Assembly: GCF_002127325.2 (NCBI RefSeq)
Contig: NC_035433.2
Span: forward strand, 145,235,472-145,299,471
DNA length: 64,000 nt
Source of the DNA: Helianthus annuus
Taxonomy: Eukaryota; Streptophyta; Magnoliopsida; Asterales; Asteraceae
Reading direction: 5' to 3'
Both the position numbers and the translations under genes were made by a program. The notes beneath the pieces are model-generated. The model was not told the origin of the DNA, did no database searches, and worked only from the letters and a program-made list of their open reading frames with translations. Below are positions 21,544-33,321 of the stretch, piece by piece; position 1 is the first letter of the stretch, and every line of letters begins with the position of its first letter.

Positions 21544-24302
21544 TGTAACACCCCGAAAACGGGTTTGGTAATTAAACCCCGTTAATACTAAAAGACGGGT
21601 AAAGTACCGTTAGTGGTAAAAGTTTACCCGGTGGAATATTAAGATTTAAATAATTAATCCTAATAATGAATAAAAATGAATAAAAGCTTTAAAGAAATAA
21701 AATGGACAAAAGGCCCGAGTTAACGGGGCCTAAAATAAAGTTAGTCATAAATATTCCCGAACCCGCTAAGTTAACTAGGAATATTAAACCTAGTTAATAA
21801 GTGAGAGTATTGTTGAAAATAATTAGGTTGTGACCTAATTAATAACTAACCAAACACGAGGGACCAAAGCCGGGTAACTTACAAATGGCTTTATAAACTT
21901 AAAAATAAAACAAACACACACACATATGTGTATGTGCGTACGTGAGAAGCCAGGAGGGAGCTCCATGGAGCAAACCCTAGTTCTTCAACAAAATCTTCAA
22001 ATTGGAAGATCAATGAAGGCCAAATTCGGAATTTAATACATAGAAACGATCACCTAGTCGTGGGGATCGTAAGGTATGTCGAATTTCTAACATTTATGAA
22101 GTTGTGAAAATTTGTTAAATTTGCATGATGCGAATTATGCAAGAATCATAGAGGCTATGGCCAAATTAATGAAGTATGATTGCTTAGGAACAAACCCTAA
22201 GTAGAAATTTGAAGTAAATTGCTAGGATTTGAGTAATTTGGTGATTTACCACTTTTAGACAAGTGGGTTTTCATTATATAGTGAAGATGATGATGTACAC
22301 ATGTTTAAAAACATCATAGTTGCTAGTAGGAACAAGATACTTGAACAATTTGCAAGTTTGAGTAATTGATCATAAGTGATAGTGGTGAATTTTGATGTTA
22401 ATCTTGGTAAAAATAACTAGTTAGGAACTAGTTAGTAAATATGTAAAATCATGCACATTAGGTGTTTGTTAAAATGCCTAAATGAGAACTAAGTGTTGAT
22501 AATGTGCCTAACTGAGTCTTGTGAACTTGATAGTGCAATCATATGTGTTAATTGGTGATTTGACTTTTAAATAGTCAAACCGACCATTAATAAGATCGAA
22601 TGGTAATTGTGATAGAAAATGTGTAAGATGGAATAGTCATAATAATTAATGATGACTAATATAACCGTCTTACGAATTATGATGATAGCTTGGCGCTTAA
22701 ACAAGCTAGGTGAAGCTTGGAGTGAAAGCGGGTCAAACGAGTCAAGCATAGAAGAAAAGCGTAGCTCGGATGCAAGGTAAGTGTAATTTACACACTTATG
22801 TAGAATGCTTGTTATTTCGATACTTATGAACATGAAAACAATAATATTGGAAATTTGGAAAATTGTCAAGTGTTGACTTATGTAAATCACGGTTAAAAAG
22901 GATACCCATGGCGTAAGCCGAAATGGGTTGAAACGGCAAGAAAAGAGTGTAAAAGAAAAAGGGTATGGTTATAAAACCCGGGATGGGATGATGTACAAAT
23001 TGGAAATCAAAAACGGTGTTTTTGATTTAAATAGACAATGTTGGGTATATAGTCCAAAGGGGTCGAATGGTGGTGATAACACCATTTGACAATATCGACT
23101 AATGTGGTCGTCAAGTCTTATGTTAACAGGACTAATTAGCAAATCGGATAGTTGCGTCATCATTGATGGTGTGATAATAAAAGTGAGGCATAAATCGGGT
23201 CTATTCGTTGATCCGAGCCAGGTACGCATATTTATGTTGTAGTTAAAAGTGATATTTGGTCGAATATTTGGTGAGAGTCCTTCATTGTAAAAGAAGGACC
23301 AAAATCGACCAAAACGCCCTTGTAGGCTAAATTGAACAAACAACCCTGAGAGGTTGTTTGGAAACGAGTCTTATGATTAAACAAAAGTTTAGAACGAGTA
23401 CGGGTAGTGAAAGATGTAATTCTTGGGCCAAAAGACTCCATATGAGTCTTTGCCGTAAAATGATATTTCATGAGGTATAAATTCGGAACACATAGATATC
23501 TACTTTAAATCCAACACACATTTAGTTGTGATGGAAGAGTACTAGATAAGAGATATAGGTTACAACGCTAGATTAGAATGAAAGCGAAATTGAGCTTAAA
23601 AGTGCTTAAAATATCCTTAACGGGTCAAAATAAGCATACTAGTGAAAACGGGTTTAATTTGTGAATAAACCTATGATTAGAACCTATTATGGTATATCAC
23701 AATTATTTGATGAAGTGTACGAAATATAGGAATCAAATAAATATGCTTGTTTGATAAAATGCATAACCGGGTCAAAAATTGGTATAAAGGGTAATAAGCC
23801 GAAGACTTAGAAGTCTTAAATTTTGTTAGGCCGAATGTCGGATTTTAACTCCAAATGATGGAGAATCAAATTACAAACACGTAGGAAGAAACGGTAGGCT
23901 AAACGGACAAGCGGTTTGAAAGATACGGAAGATTTCGTGTCAATTGTCAATTGTTATCAATTGAAACTTTTGTTTTTGTTATCAATTGTTTCTCGGACTC
24001 GTCTAGACACGTTTTAAGTCCTGTATGACTAAAGCATTTCATGTTTACGAAATGTAGGTACACCTTGGATGCCGGAAGACGATCAAGCTCAATGAAGAAC
24101 CGAACACGATAAAGACACATGCGTCCGCACATTGCCTCGTTGTAAATTTTAACGACGAAACCGATCACGTTATGTAGAATAACTTATGATTTGTAAAAGT
24201 TTTAATAAACCTGTATTTTTTTTATAGTATGTGTAGTCTTAACTACACATCTAGTCGTTGGTATTACATACAAATTCGTTAATTAGTAACCAGGGTGTTA
24301 CA
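21544..24302 (+). repeat. 3' LTR of LARD
   Basis: 2759 bp. Compared with the 5' LTR it lacks about 180 bases; in their place stands a short stretch, CAATTGTCAATTGTTATC, that appears copied from the GTTATCAATTG just downstream (23975). This looks like a deletion sealed with templated filler. Confidence 0.9.
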
Positions 24303-24307
24303 TATGT

Positions 24308-25067
24308 TTGTATTGGGTTGCGATGGATAGCCTTTAACTTCAATAATTACCGTCACAATCCTTTATTTGGAAAACACATTACACCTTTCGTCCTTTAGCA
24401 CTAACCAGGTTAAAATTTTCAGTTAAGTCAGATCATGTGATTATCACATTAGGGCAATTATGTCTTTTTACACTCAAACAAATAAATTTAAAAAATAAAC
24501 AACTAATACCAATAAAAACCGAAAATATACATATACACACCTAAATACATCTCTCTCGAACTCCTGATGCTCCACTTTACCAGAGCACCACCGCCGCCAT
24601 AGCATCACTCTTGCCATACCGAAAACAAAATCACTCTCCATCACCCCTGCCTCTCTTTCTACCTGTGACAAAACCCCCTTAGAAAAACCCCAACCATAGT
24701 TGCAGGTCTGAATTAATGAACCAAGGTCCCCGGCGAGGTTGACGGTGACGTTTGCGTCACATGATGAATCTACAGATCTGACGGTTGTGAAGACAAATAA
24801 AGAAATGAAGGTTATTAATCGGTGCTCCGGTTGCCGGAAAAGAGTCGGTTTGACCGGATTCCGATGTCGGTGTGAAGAGGTTGATTTTTTTTGTTGTTTT
24901 AAAATATCTTCCATGTGTTCGAAGAACTTGATATATTGTAGATGAATTTATTTTGATTGTCTGATCCGTTGTTTCATAACAACTTTTAAGAAATTATTTG
25001 ATTGATTTGTTCAGTTTGTGATTGAAGAATATGTTATGATTCTTCTGTTTGATTTTTCATTTGTTGA
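24308..25067 (+). mobile_element. Left part of Pack-MULE interior
   Basis: The rest of the left TIR (to about 24450) is followed by non-repetitive sequence. This includes the AN1 fragment below and a C-rich stretch (24540-24670) with no recognised product. The interior continues after the Copia element at 31775. Confidence 0.65.
24720..24945 (+). pseudogene. Captured AN1 zinc-finger (stress-associated protein) gene fragment
   Basis: One frame reads [21 protein letters not shown], matching the start of the AN1 zinc finger of plant A20/AN1 stress-associated proteins: C-x2-C, ten residues, then C-x-C. The first four zinc ligands are kept. After CRC the expected ELFC and the HRYSDRH histidines are lost: the frame continues into a T-rich run and stops at 24945. 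Residues before the finger ([16 protein letters not shown]) could be the linker that precedes AN1 in such proteins; no A20 finger was found. It lies inside the Mutator element, so it is best explained as transduplicated host sequence. Function is unlikely. Confidence 0.72.
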
Positions 25068-25505
25068 TGTGAGATTAAATATATTATTAATATAATATTT
25101 AATCTTGTAGCCATTATAATCATTTATATTATATAGATCAAAATATATTAATAACCTATTAATAATTAGTTGGTAATTGTTGATGGACCATATTACCCTT
25201 ATTAACTAATTGGGTTTCCTCTTGAGTGTATGTATAAGGAGATTACTAGAGAGTTTAAGGGTTACACAAGTTATACAATTACACAACCCTCATAACATCA
25301 TTCACGGCTCTCTCTCCATAACCGAACCCTCCCTTGTTTCGGTTCATCACCATCATAACTTTACACCCTAAGGAGGAACCAGATCATCCTGACAAGTATG
25401 TCGAACTCAATGGCTGCATCTCTGACTGGATTCTCTGCTGGCCTGTCTACTGTAACAGGTATGTTATTCATGTTTTCCATTATGTTTAAACAGAACTGAT
25501 CAACA
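25068..25505 (+). repeat. 5' LTR of Copia element
   Basis: 438 bp, TG...CA ends. A probable TATA motif (TGTATAAGGAG) lies near 25230. Its last 100 bases carry a start codon followed by a short open stretch. Confidence 0.92.
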
Positions 25506-25507
25506 TG

Positions 25508-25519
25508 TGGTATCAGAGC
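25508..25519 (+). mobile_element. Copia primer-binding site (tRNA-iMet)
   Basis: TGGTATCAGAGC, the standard complement to the 3' end of plant initiator tRNA-Met, lies two bases after the LTR. Confidence 0.9.
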
Positions 25520-26029
25520 ATATGTTGATAAATCAGTTTTGTTTTCGTATCCATCATTCTGGGATCATAATATGGAAAACAGAATTTTTTTAAAGCCTTA
25601 AAGATCACGGCTGATTTCGGGTTACATTGAGCCGAAATCAGTGTTTTGAGAAAAGGTGTGATTAATCATGTCACCCGAAACTAATATGGGTTAATCTTAT
25701 GTCCGAGACCCGTTTGAAATCATTAAAATTCAGGTTTTGGATCCCAGAATTATGTTTTAATTTTTTAGGGTTTATCATATTGTTCTAAGAAAACTCGAAA
25801 ATTCCTTAAGTTTTGGAACATAATTTGGATTAGTGGGTGTATTTACTGATTTTGATCTGAATTTTATCTATTAAAATCTTCGAAAACTGTTAATAGATAA
25901 TCAGTTATAATTTTCGAAATCTTTGATAAGTTTAGATCAGCAATAAAACAGGAAACATTATCCCACAATCCCTAAAATTTCGAGTTTTCAGTTATTATCA
26001 CAAAACAACTGTAAACAGTGGGTTCGAGA

Positions 26030-26300
26030 CCATCAGATCTCGACTCGAGACCATCAGACTCTAACTCGAGACCATCAGATCTCGACTCGAGACCACAAGG
26101 TCTCGACTCGAAATCATAAGGGTCATCAAATGTTTACAACTCGAGACCAAGTTTGCGACTCGAGACCATAAGGTCACAACTCGAGACCATAAGGTTGCGA
26201 CTCGAGACCATAAGGCTACAACTCGAGACTAAGGTTACGACTCGAGAGCTCATAACTAACTCGAGATCTCAAAACTCAGTCGAGACGTCACTCGAGACCT
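26030..26300 (+). repeat. ACTCGAGACC-type short tandem repeats in Copia leader
   Basis: About a dozen imperfect units of the form ACTCGAGACCATAAGGT, 16-20 bases each, lie between the primer-binding site and gag. Each carries the palindrome CTCGAG. The array is followed by a GC-rich patch at 26340-26420. Confidence 0.8.
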
Positions 26301-26539
26301 CATTACCTTAGGCTGTTTGATGTGAACTAAAATTTAGCTCGAGGCTCCGCCCCGAACCTCGTGCGGGGGGCACGCTGTCCCCCTGCAACCCCCAGCGAAC
26401 TCACCGCGGAGTTCGATCCACGCTAACAGGTGGTTTGCTATTAAATACTTGGTTTTGTTAACACTTAATTAACTAATCAGAATCAGATAATTTATACAAA
26501 ACCAAAATAGCTTAACTTGAATGAGCTTCTGATGTATTA

Positions 26540-26795
26540 ATTCTGGCCAAAGCTGATTTAATACATCTATTTATTGTTCAAGTATTATAAAAGCTATGTT
26601 GAGTATGCATTACAAACGTGAAATGTCTTAATTCTGGCCAAAGATGATTTAATTCATTTATGTTTAGCATGCTTGACAAGTGCATAACTAAAGTGATTGT
26701 CTCATTTCTGGCCAAAGCTGATTTGTCACGATTACTTCGCACACATACTTAAATGATTACACTTCTGGCCAAAGCTGATTTGTCTTCGTTTAAGT
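26540..26795 (+). repeat. TTCTGGCCAAAGCTGATT dispersed direct repeats
   Basis: The 18-base phrase occurs near 26543, 26632, 26706 and 26765, each preceded by an A/T run and followed by TTA or TGTC. It lies in the Copia leader just before gag. Function unknown. Confidence 0.82.
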
Positions 26796-26937
26796 AGAAT
26801 TTTTTAACTAAGTCTATTATTTTGATGTTAGTAATAGACAATATCACAGCTTCATAATTAAAATGGTCATTATTTATGCCTGCCTTAGTATAACATGCCC
26901 TTAGATCACATTAGGACTTCTTTCTTAGTATCATAAA

Positions 26938-29900
26938 TTGCTCATCTTATTTCCACTAACAGCACCCAATTGCGGGATTCCACCTTTGACTGGTGATAAC
27001 TTTGCTGAATGGAATGATGCCCCCATGCTTACACTAGGATTGCTAGATTTCGATTATGCTCTTAGAGAGAATAAGCCAGCGGACCTTACCACTCAAAGTA
27101 CTGCTGCTGAGCAGATAGTTCATGAAAAATGGACTAGGTGTAACCGCGTGTCTCTCATGTTCATGAAGCAATCCATTCACAATGCAATTAGAGGCGTTAT
27201 TCCTGATTCAGAGGATGCTAAAACCTACCTGGCTTCTGTGGAGGCTCAATTCAAAGGAACATCAAAAGCACACGCTAGCACTCTTATCCTCGAGCTGGTG
27301 ACGACTAAGTATGATGGGAGGAGTGGCATTCGCGAACACATCATGATGATGCATGACATGGCCAATAAGCTGAAAGGGCTAGGAAATCAGTGATGGTTTT
27401 CTTGTTCACTTCATCATCACTTCGCTTCCTTCATCCTATGAAGCATTCAAGATCAATTACAACACTCAGAAAGACAAATGGATGATGAGTGAGCTGGTCG
27501 CTATGTGCGTACAGGAGGAAGAGCGTATGAAGATGGATCGCACTACTGATGTTACTAACTTCACCACCTCCAGCTCTAAAAATAGGAAGAACAATTATCA
27601 AAGAAAGGATGCTTTTAAAGTCCAAAAGCCAAATCCTAATACAAGTGCACCTTCCAGCTCTAAGAGCTCCTTAGGCAAACCCTATTGCAAGTTCTGTAAG
27701 AAAACAAGACATAAGCAAAAGGAATGCCCTGACTTCAAGGAGTGGCTGGATAAGAAAGGTAACGATTTTTTCATTATACTTGAGTCCTTTAATTTAAATG
27801 TTCCTGCTAATTCTTGGTGGTTTGATTCTGGTTCTATGGTTCATGTAACTAACTCTACTCAGGGATTCCTTTCAATCCGGAAGCTGGGAAGAAACCAAAG
27901 AACACTTAAAGTTGGGGATGATCGGGAATTAGAAGTGAAGGCCATAGGAACATTACAACTATTTTTGAAAACTGGTTTATGTATTAAACTTTATGATACC
28001 TTATATGTTCCTGAGGTAACTCGGAACCTTGTATCAGGACCAAAGTTAGACATGGACGGTTTTGTCGTTTCTCATGGTCATCGCAAACTCTCTATTCTCT
28101 ATGATTCTGTTGTTTATGGTACTGGCATTCTGGATGGTGGTCTCTATAGATTAGAACTAGATGATATTTTTTCCAAATCTTTGTTGTCATATAATATTAA
28201 TGGATCACTCACAAAGATGGAAAAGAAACGAGACTTAGAGACCTCATCCATGTTGTGGCATCAACATTTAGGCCTCATCTCAAGAGAACGATTAAATCGT
28301 CTCGTAAAGGATGAAGTCTTACCTCCTCTTGATTTCACTGATTTTGGAACATGTGTTAAATGTCTTAAAGGCAAAATGACATCAGCGAATAAGAAAGGTG
28401 CCACTAGGAGTTCTAATTTATTAGAACTCATTCACACTGACATTAGTGGTCCTTACCAAATCGCTGGCATAATATGACATACTTCATTTATCACTTTCAT
28501 TGATGATTATTCTCGTTACATGTACTTGTATCTTATTAAGGAAAAGTCTGAATCTCTTACAACTTTTAAAGATTATAAAGCTGAAGTTGAAAAGCAATTA
28601 GATCGTCAGATTAAAGTTGTGAGATCAGATAGAGGCAATGAATATTATGGAAGACATACTGATGTGGGTCAAGCTCCTGGTCCATTTTAGGAGTTTTATA
28701 AGGGCCAGGGGATCGTGAACCAATACACCATGCCTGGTACACCTCAGCAGAATGGTGTCGCTGAAAGAAGAAATCGTACCCTTATGAACATGGTGCGCAG
28801 TATGTTAGCCAACACTAATTTACCATTATTCCTCTGGACTAAAGCGTTAAAAGCAGCTGTTCATATACTCAATAGAGTTCCTTCTAAGTCTGTCCCTAAA
28901 ACTCCTTATGAACTTTGGACAGGAAGGAAACCGAGTCTTAAATGTATGAAAGTATGGGGCTGCATTGCTGAAGCAAAACTCTATAATCCTTTCCTAAGGA
29001 AACTTGACCCTAAAACAGTTACATGTTTCTTTATCGGGTATCCTGATCATTCAAAGGGTTATCGTTTCTATTGTCCTTCCCATGTCACCCGTATTGTTGA
29101 AACCAAGCGTGCGGCGTTCCTGGAGGATTTCAAGGTCAATGGGAGCAGTACCAACCCTTAGGAAGAATTGCAAGAAGTACAAGACGTGGGGGGGGACTCT
29201 CGCTTACCATTACTCCGTTTACTCCTCTTGTACCCCATGCAACAACTGCACCTGAAGCCACTACACAAACTCCATCTCCACAATCAGAACCCATTATACC
29301 TCATAACGAAGGCACATCAAACACTCAAAACCAAGACAACGCTGAACCCGATAATCAACTCAGGAGGTCATCTAGGCAAAGACGGCCTACTAATTGGGAT
29401 GATTATGTTACCTACCGGACTGAAATGGATGCAGGAAAGCTCAATGATCCTACCTCTTATAATGAAGCCATTAGCAGTGATCAGTCTTCTGAATGGAACA
29501 AAGCAATGATTGATGAGCTTGAATCCATGAAGAAAAATGACGTTTGGGATTTGGTAGAATTACCCAACGGTGTCAAACCTTAGGTTGTAAATGGGTGTTC
29601 AAAACAAAACTGGATCCGAATGGGAACGTTGAACGCTACAAAGCGAGATTGGTTGCAAAGGGCTACACTCAGAAAGAGGGAATTGATTGTCAAGAGACGT
29701 TTTCACCTGTCTCTCGTAAAGATTCATTAAGGATCGTTATGGCCCTAGTAGCTCATTTTGATTTAGAGCTGCATCAGATGGACGTCAAAACTGCTTTCCT
29801 TAACGGAGACTTAGACGAAGATGTTTACATGAAACAACCTGAAGGCTTTAAACCTGAAGGTCAGGAGCATCTAGTCTGTAAGTTGAAGAAATCCATTTAC

Positions 29901-31004
29901 GGGTTAAAACAAGCATCACGTCAATGGTACCTCAAGTTTGATGAAGTCATGAAGAGGCAAGGTTTTATGAAGAATCAAGTGGATCAATGCACCTACCTCA
30001 AGATGAGTGGGAGTAAATTTACTATACTTGTCCTTTACGTAGATAATATTCTATTGGCAAGTAATAGTTTAGACATGTTGCATGAGTCGAAGCGGTTACT
30101 CTCGCATAACTTCGACATGAAGGATCTCGGAGATGCTTCTTACGTCATTGGCATCGAAATTCACCGAGATAGACACAAAGGGATCTTAGGATTGTCTCAA
30201 AAGACTTACATAGATCGTGTCCTTACACGTTACAACATGCAAAGTGCAAACCCTCCGTCGCTCCAGTAGTTAAGGGAGATGTTTTCGGTTCATTCCAGTC
30301 TCCGACAACAGAGGTTGAAAAGGAGCAAATGAGCCAGATACCTTCGGGAGCCTGATGTATGCTCAAGTCTGTACTCGCCCAGATATCGCTTATATTGCTG
30401 GAATGCTAGGCCGTTATCAAACTAATCCTGGTCTGGATCACTGGAAAGCAGCTAAGAAGGTCCTTAGATATTTGCAAGGGACGAAAGACTATAAACTGAC
30501 TTATAGAAGAAGTGGTCACTTAGAAGTGGTAGGTTATTCTGATTCTGACTTTGCCAAATGCAAAGATGACAAGAAATCCACTTCGGGCTACATCTTTATG
30601 TTAGCAGGCGGACCTATCTCATGGAAGAGTCATAAACAACAGTTAACTACAACTTCCACAATGATGGCAGAATACATTGCTGTTTACAACGCAACCTGTC
30701 ATGGAATGTTGCTTAGAAATCTGATCACTGGACTCAAAATCATTAATTCCATTTCTAGACCATTGAAGCTTTACTGTGATAACTCAGCTATCTTAGTTTC
30801 TCGAACAGTAACAGTTCGACTGGAGCTGGTTTATATCTCGATACAAAATATTTGTTCGTACGTGAACGAGTTGAAGAAAATAATCTTTGTATTGAGTATA
30901 TTAGTACTAAAGATATGCTTGCGGATCCGATGACTAAAGGTCTCCCACCTAAAGTTTTCGAAGAACATGTATCGAATATGGGACTTACTAAAGACCTTAT
31001 TTAA
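26938..31004 (+). pseudogene. Copia gag-pol, frameshifted, RT motif mutated
   Basis: Gag starts near 26938 and loses frame near 27385. The next frame has a CCHC-like knuckle (CKFCKKTRHKQKEC), protease core WWFDSGS, and the integrase zinc finger (HQHLG...CVKCLKGK). Stops interrupt integrase at about 28476 and 28688; [13 protein letters not shown] marks its C-terminal half. Frame changes again near 29160 and near 29580. RT contains [16 protein letters not shown] and [12 protein letters not shown], but the catalytic motif reads YVDN instead of YVDD. RNase H (GYSDSDFAKCKDDKKSTSGY) is followed by one more frameshift near 30810 before the C terminus LADPMTKGLPP and the stop at 31002-31004. The element is dead as an autonomous unit. 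Confidence 0.9.
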
Positions 31005-31327
31005 TGGCATATTGTACTAGCTTATGTTTTAATTAATAAAATTTGCCCAGTTTGATTTTGTATGCTAACATATGTTCTGCCTGTGTAATGACATATAGAC
31101 AAATATAAATACAAATCAAGCGCTAAAGGGCTTATGCGTATTTTGATCATAACTATTAGGTTTTAAATTGAGGCTATAATATGACTAATGGGGGTCCTGA
31201 GTCGAATGATGATTCAACGGCTTTATTTCTCTGCTATAGTTCTTGGTTTAAGGCTAAAATGAATGTTAACTCCTGGCCAGACTCATCTAATACTCATGAT
31301 AAATGATTACTCGGCTAAGTGGGAGAA
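31005..31327 (+). mobile_element. Copia 3' non-coding region and purine tract
   Basis: About 320 bases without coding signals, ending in the polypurine tract AAGTGGGAGAA at 31317-31327, immediately before the 3' LTR. Confidence 0.75.
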
Positions 31328-31769
31328 TGTGAGATTAAATATATTATTAATATAATATTTAATCTTGTAGCCATTATAATCATTTATATTATATAGATCA
31401 AAATATATTAATAACCTATTAATAATTAGTTGGTAATTGTTGATGGACCATATTACCCTTATTAACTAATTGGGTTTCCTCTTGGGTGTATATATAAGGA
31501 TATTACTAGAGAGTTTAAGGGTTACACAAGTTATACAATTACACAACCCTCATAACATCATTCACGACTCGCTCTCTCTCCATAACCGAACCCTCCCTTG
31601 TTTCGGTTCATCACCATCATAACTTTACACCCTAAGGAGGAACCAGATCATCCTGACAAGTATGTCGAACTCAATGGCTGCATCTCTGACTGGATTCTCT
31701 GCTGGCCTGTCTGCTGTAACAGGTATGTTATTCATGTTTTCCATTATGTTTAAACAGAACTGATCAACA
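31328..31769 (+). repeat. 3' LTR of Copia element
   Basis: 442 bp, nearly identical to the 5' LTR; a GCTC-type 4-base difference lies near 31570 (CTCGCTCTCTC against CTCTCTC). TATA-like TATATATAAGG near 31487. Confidence 0.92.
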
Positions 31770-31774
31770 GTTGA

Positions 31775-32222
31775 TGTATGAGTTTTCATTGACTGATTAA
31801 TAAATGAAATTATCAAACACAGTGGTGTTGAAGAATTTGAATATGGCACATAGAACTGAATCTTCTCGCACATGGTTTCTGTTCAGCACATCAGTTTGGA
31901 GATTGTTTTTGTTCTTACTGCATCCGGCGATAATGAATGGTGGTGGTAGAGGTTGGTTCGAGAGAGATGAAGAGGAGAGATTCTAAGGTTAGGGTTGGGG
32001 AAGATGGTGTTTATTTATTAATAAACATTTTAAATAAAACATGAAATGATCAAAATACCCTTAAGTGGATAGACATAACTGAAAATTTTAACTTGGTTAA
32101 TGCTAAAGGACGAAAGGTGTAATGTGTTTTCCAAATAAAGGATTGTGACTGTAATTATTGAAGTTAAAGGCTATCCATTGCAACCCACTATAAACATAAA
32201 GGACGAAAAGTGTAATTTATCC
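31775..32222. mobile_element. Right part of Pack-MULE, with right TIR
   Basis: The first 270 bases are single-copy; a 60-codon frame (31804-31986) has no recognised domain and may be another captured piece. From about 32040 to 32222 the sequence is the reverse complement of the left TIR (GCTAAAGGACGAAAGGTG, then GGCTATCCATTGCAACCC). Confidence 0.8.
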
Positions 32223-32232
32223 TATTATTTTT

Positions 32233-32233
<1 letters not shown>

Positions 32234-32268
<35 letters not shown>
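32234..32268. repeat. (TTG)n microsatellite
   Basis: About 11 TTG units follow the Mutator target duplication, a continuation of the ancestral (ATT)n tract. Confidence 0.9.
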
Positions 32269-32307
32269 ATTGTAGTTATCTAATCTATGTCTTTTCCACC
32301 CAATCAC

Positions 32308-33149
32308 CAGGGGCGGACTTACCTCTAGCCCAAGGTGGGCGGGCGCACCCCCGGGAAAAAAAAATTTAGTGCTATTTTCCGTTGAAAATCCCGTCCGCAC
32401 CCCTTGAATTTTTTCATCCGCACCCCTTGGAATTTTTCATCTACACACCTAAGGTAAAAAATGTTATCGATTTATATTTTAAATTTTTTTAGTAAACTCT
32501 AATTAAAAAAACTACTTAAATTATATAAACTTATACTACCCAACTTAACCCAAATACCCAATACCTTAACCCACTATTTCATTAAACATAATTAGCCCAC
32601 TAATTACTAGCCCATTAACCAAACTCAACCTAAGTTCAAACTATAATAATTAAAATAAGCCCAATAATCCCTTAGAATTCCTCCCGCCTTCCCTCTCTTG
32701 GGTCGTCTCCTGCCAGCGATCATCGAACACAACAACAACAACAACCACAACAGCACGTCATCAGCAGCCGCGAACCACCACCGTCAGACACCAAAGGGTA
32801 ACAAAATTCTTAAATAGATCTGAAATTTCATGTATTTTGACGTTGTTTATGGTTGTTTAGAAGATTTTTAGGGTGATTATGTTGTTTAGATGATTTTTAG
32901 GGTGATTACACACGATTTCTAGGGTTGAAAATTAAAATTGAAACATTATGTTATGGAGCGTTGAACTTATGGATCAATTTGTTTGTGATAGAAACCATGA
33001 GTTATGGCGTGATTTCTTTTGTTTTACATGACCCGACACGACCCGAACCGACCCGATACGAACCGATTTTTTTACTTATATACCTAGGGGTCTAAAATTT
33101 TTAAAAATGTGTTCCGCACCCCATGAAAAAATTCCTGGATCCACCACTC
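32308..33149. mobile_element. hAT-type element in the promoter of copy B
   Basis: A perfect 8-bp duplication, CCAATCAC (32300-32307 and 33150-33157), flanks ends CAGGGGCGGA and (reverse complement) GAGTGGTGGA. The empty site is intact upstream of D (41397-41412) and L (56410). Inside there is no transposase. A C-rich (AAC)n-containing patch (32690-32800) and ACCCGAACCGACCCGATACG-type repeats near 33035 are present. Confidence 0.87.
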
Positions 33150-33184
33150 CCAATCACTTAACAATATCACAATTGTTTTGGCCA

Positions 33185-33194
33185 TATATATAAA
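33185..33194 (+). promoter_or_regulatory. Putative TATA box of copy B
   Basis: TATATATAAA lies 128-137 bases before the start codon. The same position carries TATATATGAA in D (41438) and L (56450). The hAT insertion ends only 35 bases upstream, so more distal promoter elements have been displaced by 842 bp. Confidence 0.55.
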
Positions 33195-33321
33195 AGCTTA
33201 TCTACCACTATCGTGAATCCTTTATGTGGAATCCTCACTCTCTCCATGTCACTTTCGCTCCAATTATCCTAAAAAAAAACGATAGTATACAAGTTGCAAT
33301 CATTCAAACCATCCATCCACC

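Larger units (their letters stand above)
15829..24302 (+). mobile_element. LARD-type LTR retrotransposon without gag-pol
   Basis: Two LTRs of 2909 and 2759 bp start TGTAACACC and end GGTGTTACA. The 5-bp target duplication TATGT is perfect (15824-15828 and 24303-24307). The internal region of 2.8 kb has a primer-binding site (18741-18753) and a purine-rich tract before the 3' LTR, but no coding domain. It must rely on proteins of a related Gypsy element. The 3' end (GGTTTCGAGGACGAAACCTC, then AATGGGGGTAGACT) resembles the end of Tekay/Del-type chromoviruses. Confidence 0.92.
25068..31769 (+). mobile_element. Copia LTR retrotransposon, degenerate
   Basis: LTRs of 438 and 442 bp begin TGTGAGATTAAAT and end TGATCAACA, with a perfect 5-bp target duplication GTTGA (25063-25067 and 31770-31774). 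The primer-binding site TGTGGTATCAGAGC follows the 5' LTR and the purine tract AAGTGGGAGAA precedes the 3' LTR. The domain order gag, protease, integrase, RT, RNase H defines Copia. The reading frame is broken in several places. The two LTRs differ at few positions, so the coding damage may have been inherited from a master copy. Confidence 0.95.
15790..32222. mobile_element. Mutator-like (Pack-MULE-like) element, split by two LTR elements
   Basis: Long terminal inverted repeats begin GGGTAAATTACA at the left and GGATAAATTACA (reverse complement) at the right and continue for about 180 bases. The left TIR resumes after the LARD at 24308 (GTTGCGATGGATAGCC...); the right TIR covers about 32040-32222. 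A perfect 9-bp target duplication, TATTATTTT, lies at 15781-15789 and 32223-32231, diagnostic of Mutator-like elements. Without the nested insertions the element is about 1.25 kb. It has no transposase and carries a fragment of a host AN1 zinc-finger gene, so it fits a Pack-MULE moved by enzymes made elsewhere. Confidence 0.88.

Noticed and set aside
24474..24914. Minus-strand 146-codon frame
   Set aside because: It overlaps the AN1 fragment on the other strand and has no recognisable domain.
32145..32400. Open frames with long C or N runs
   Set aside because: They translate a (TTG)n microsatellite and a hAT end.
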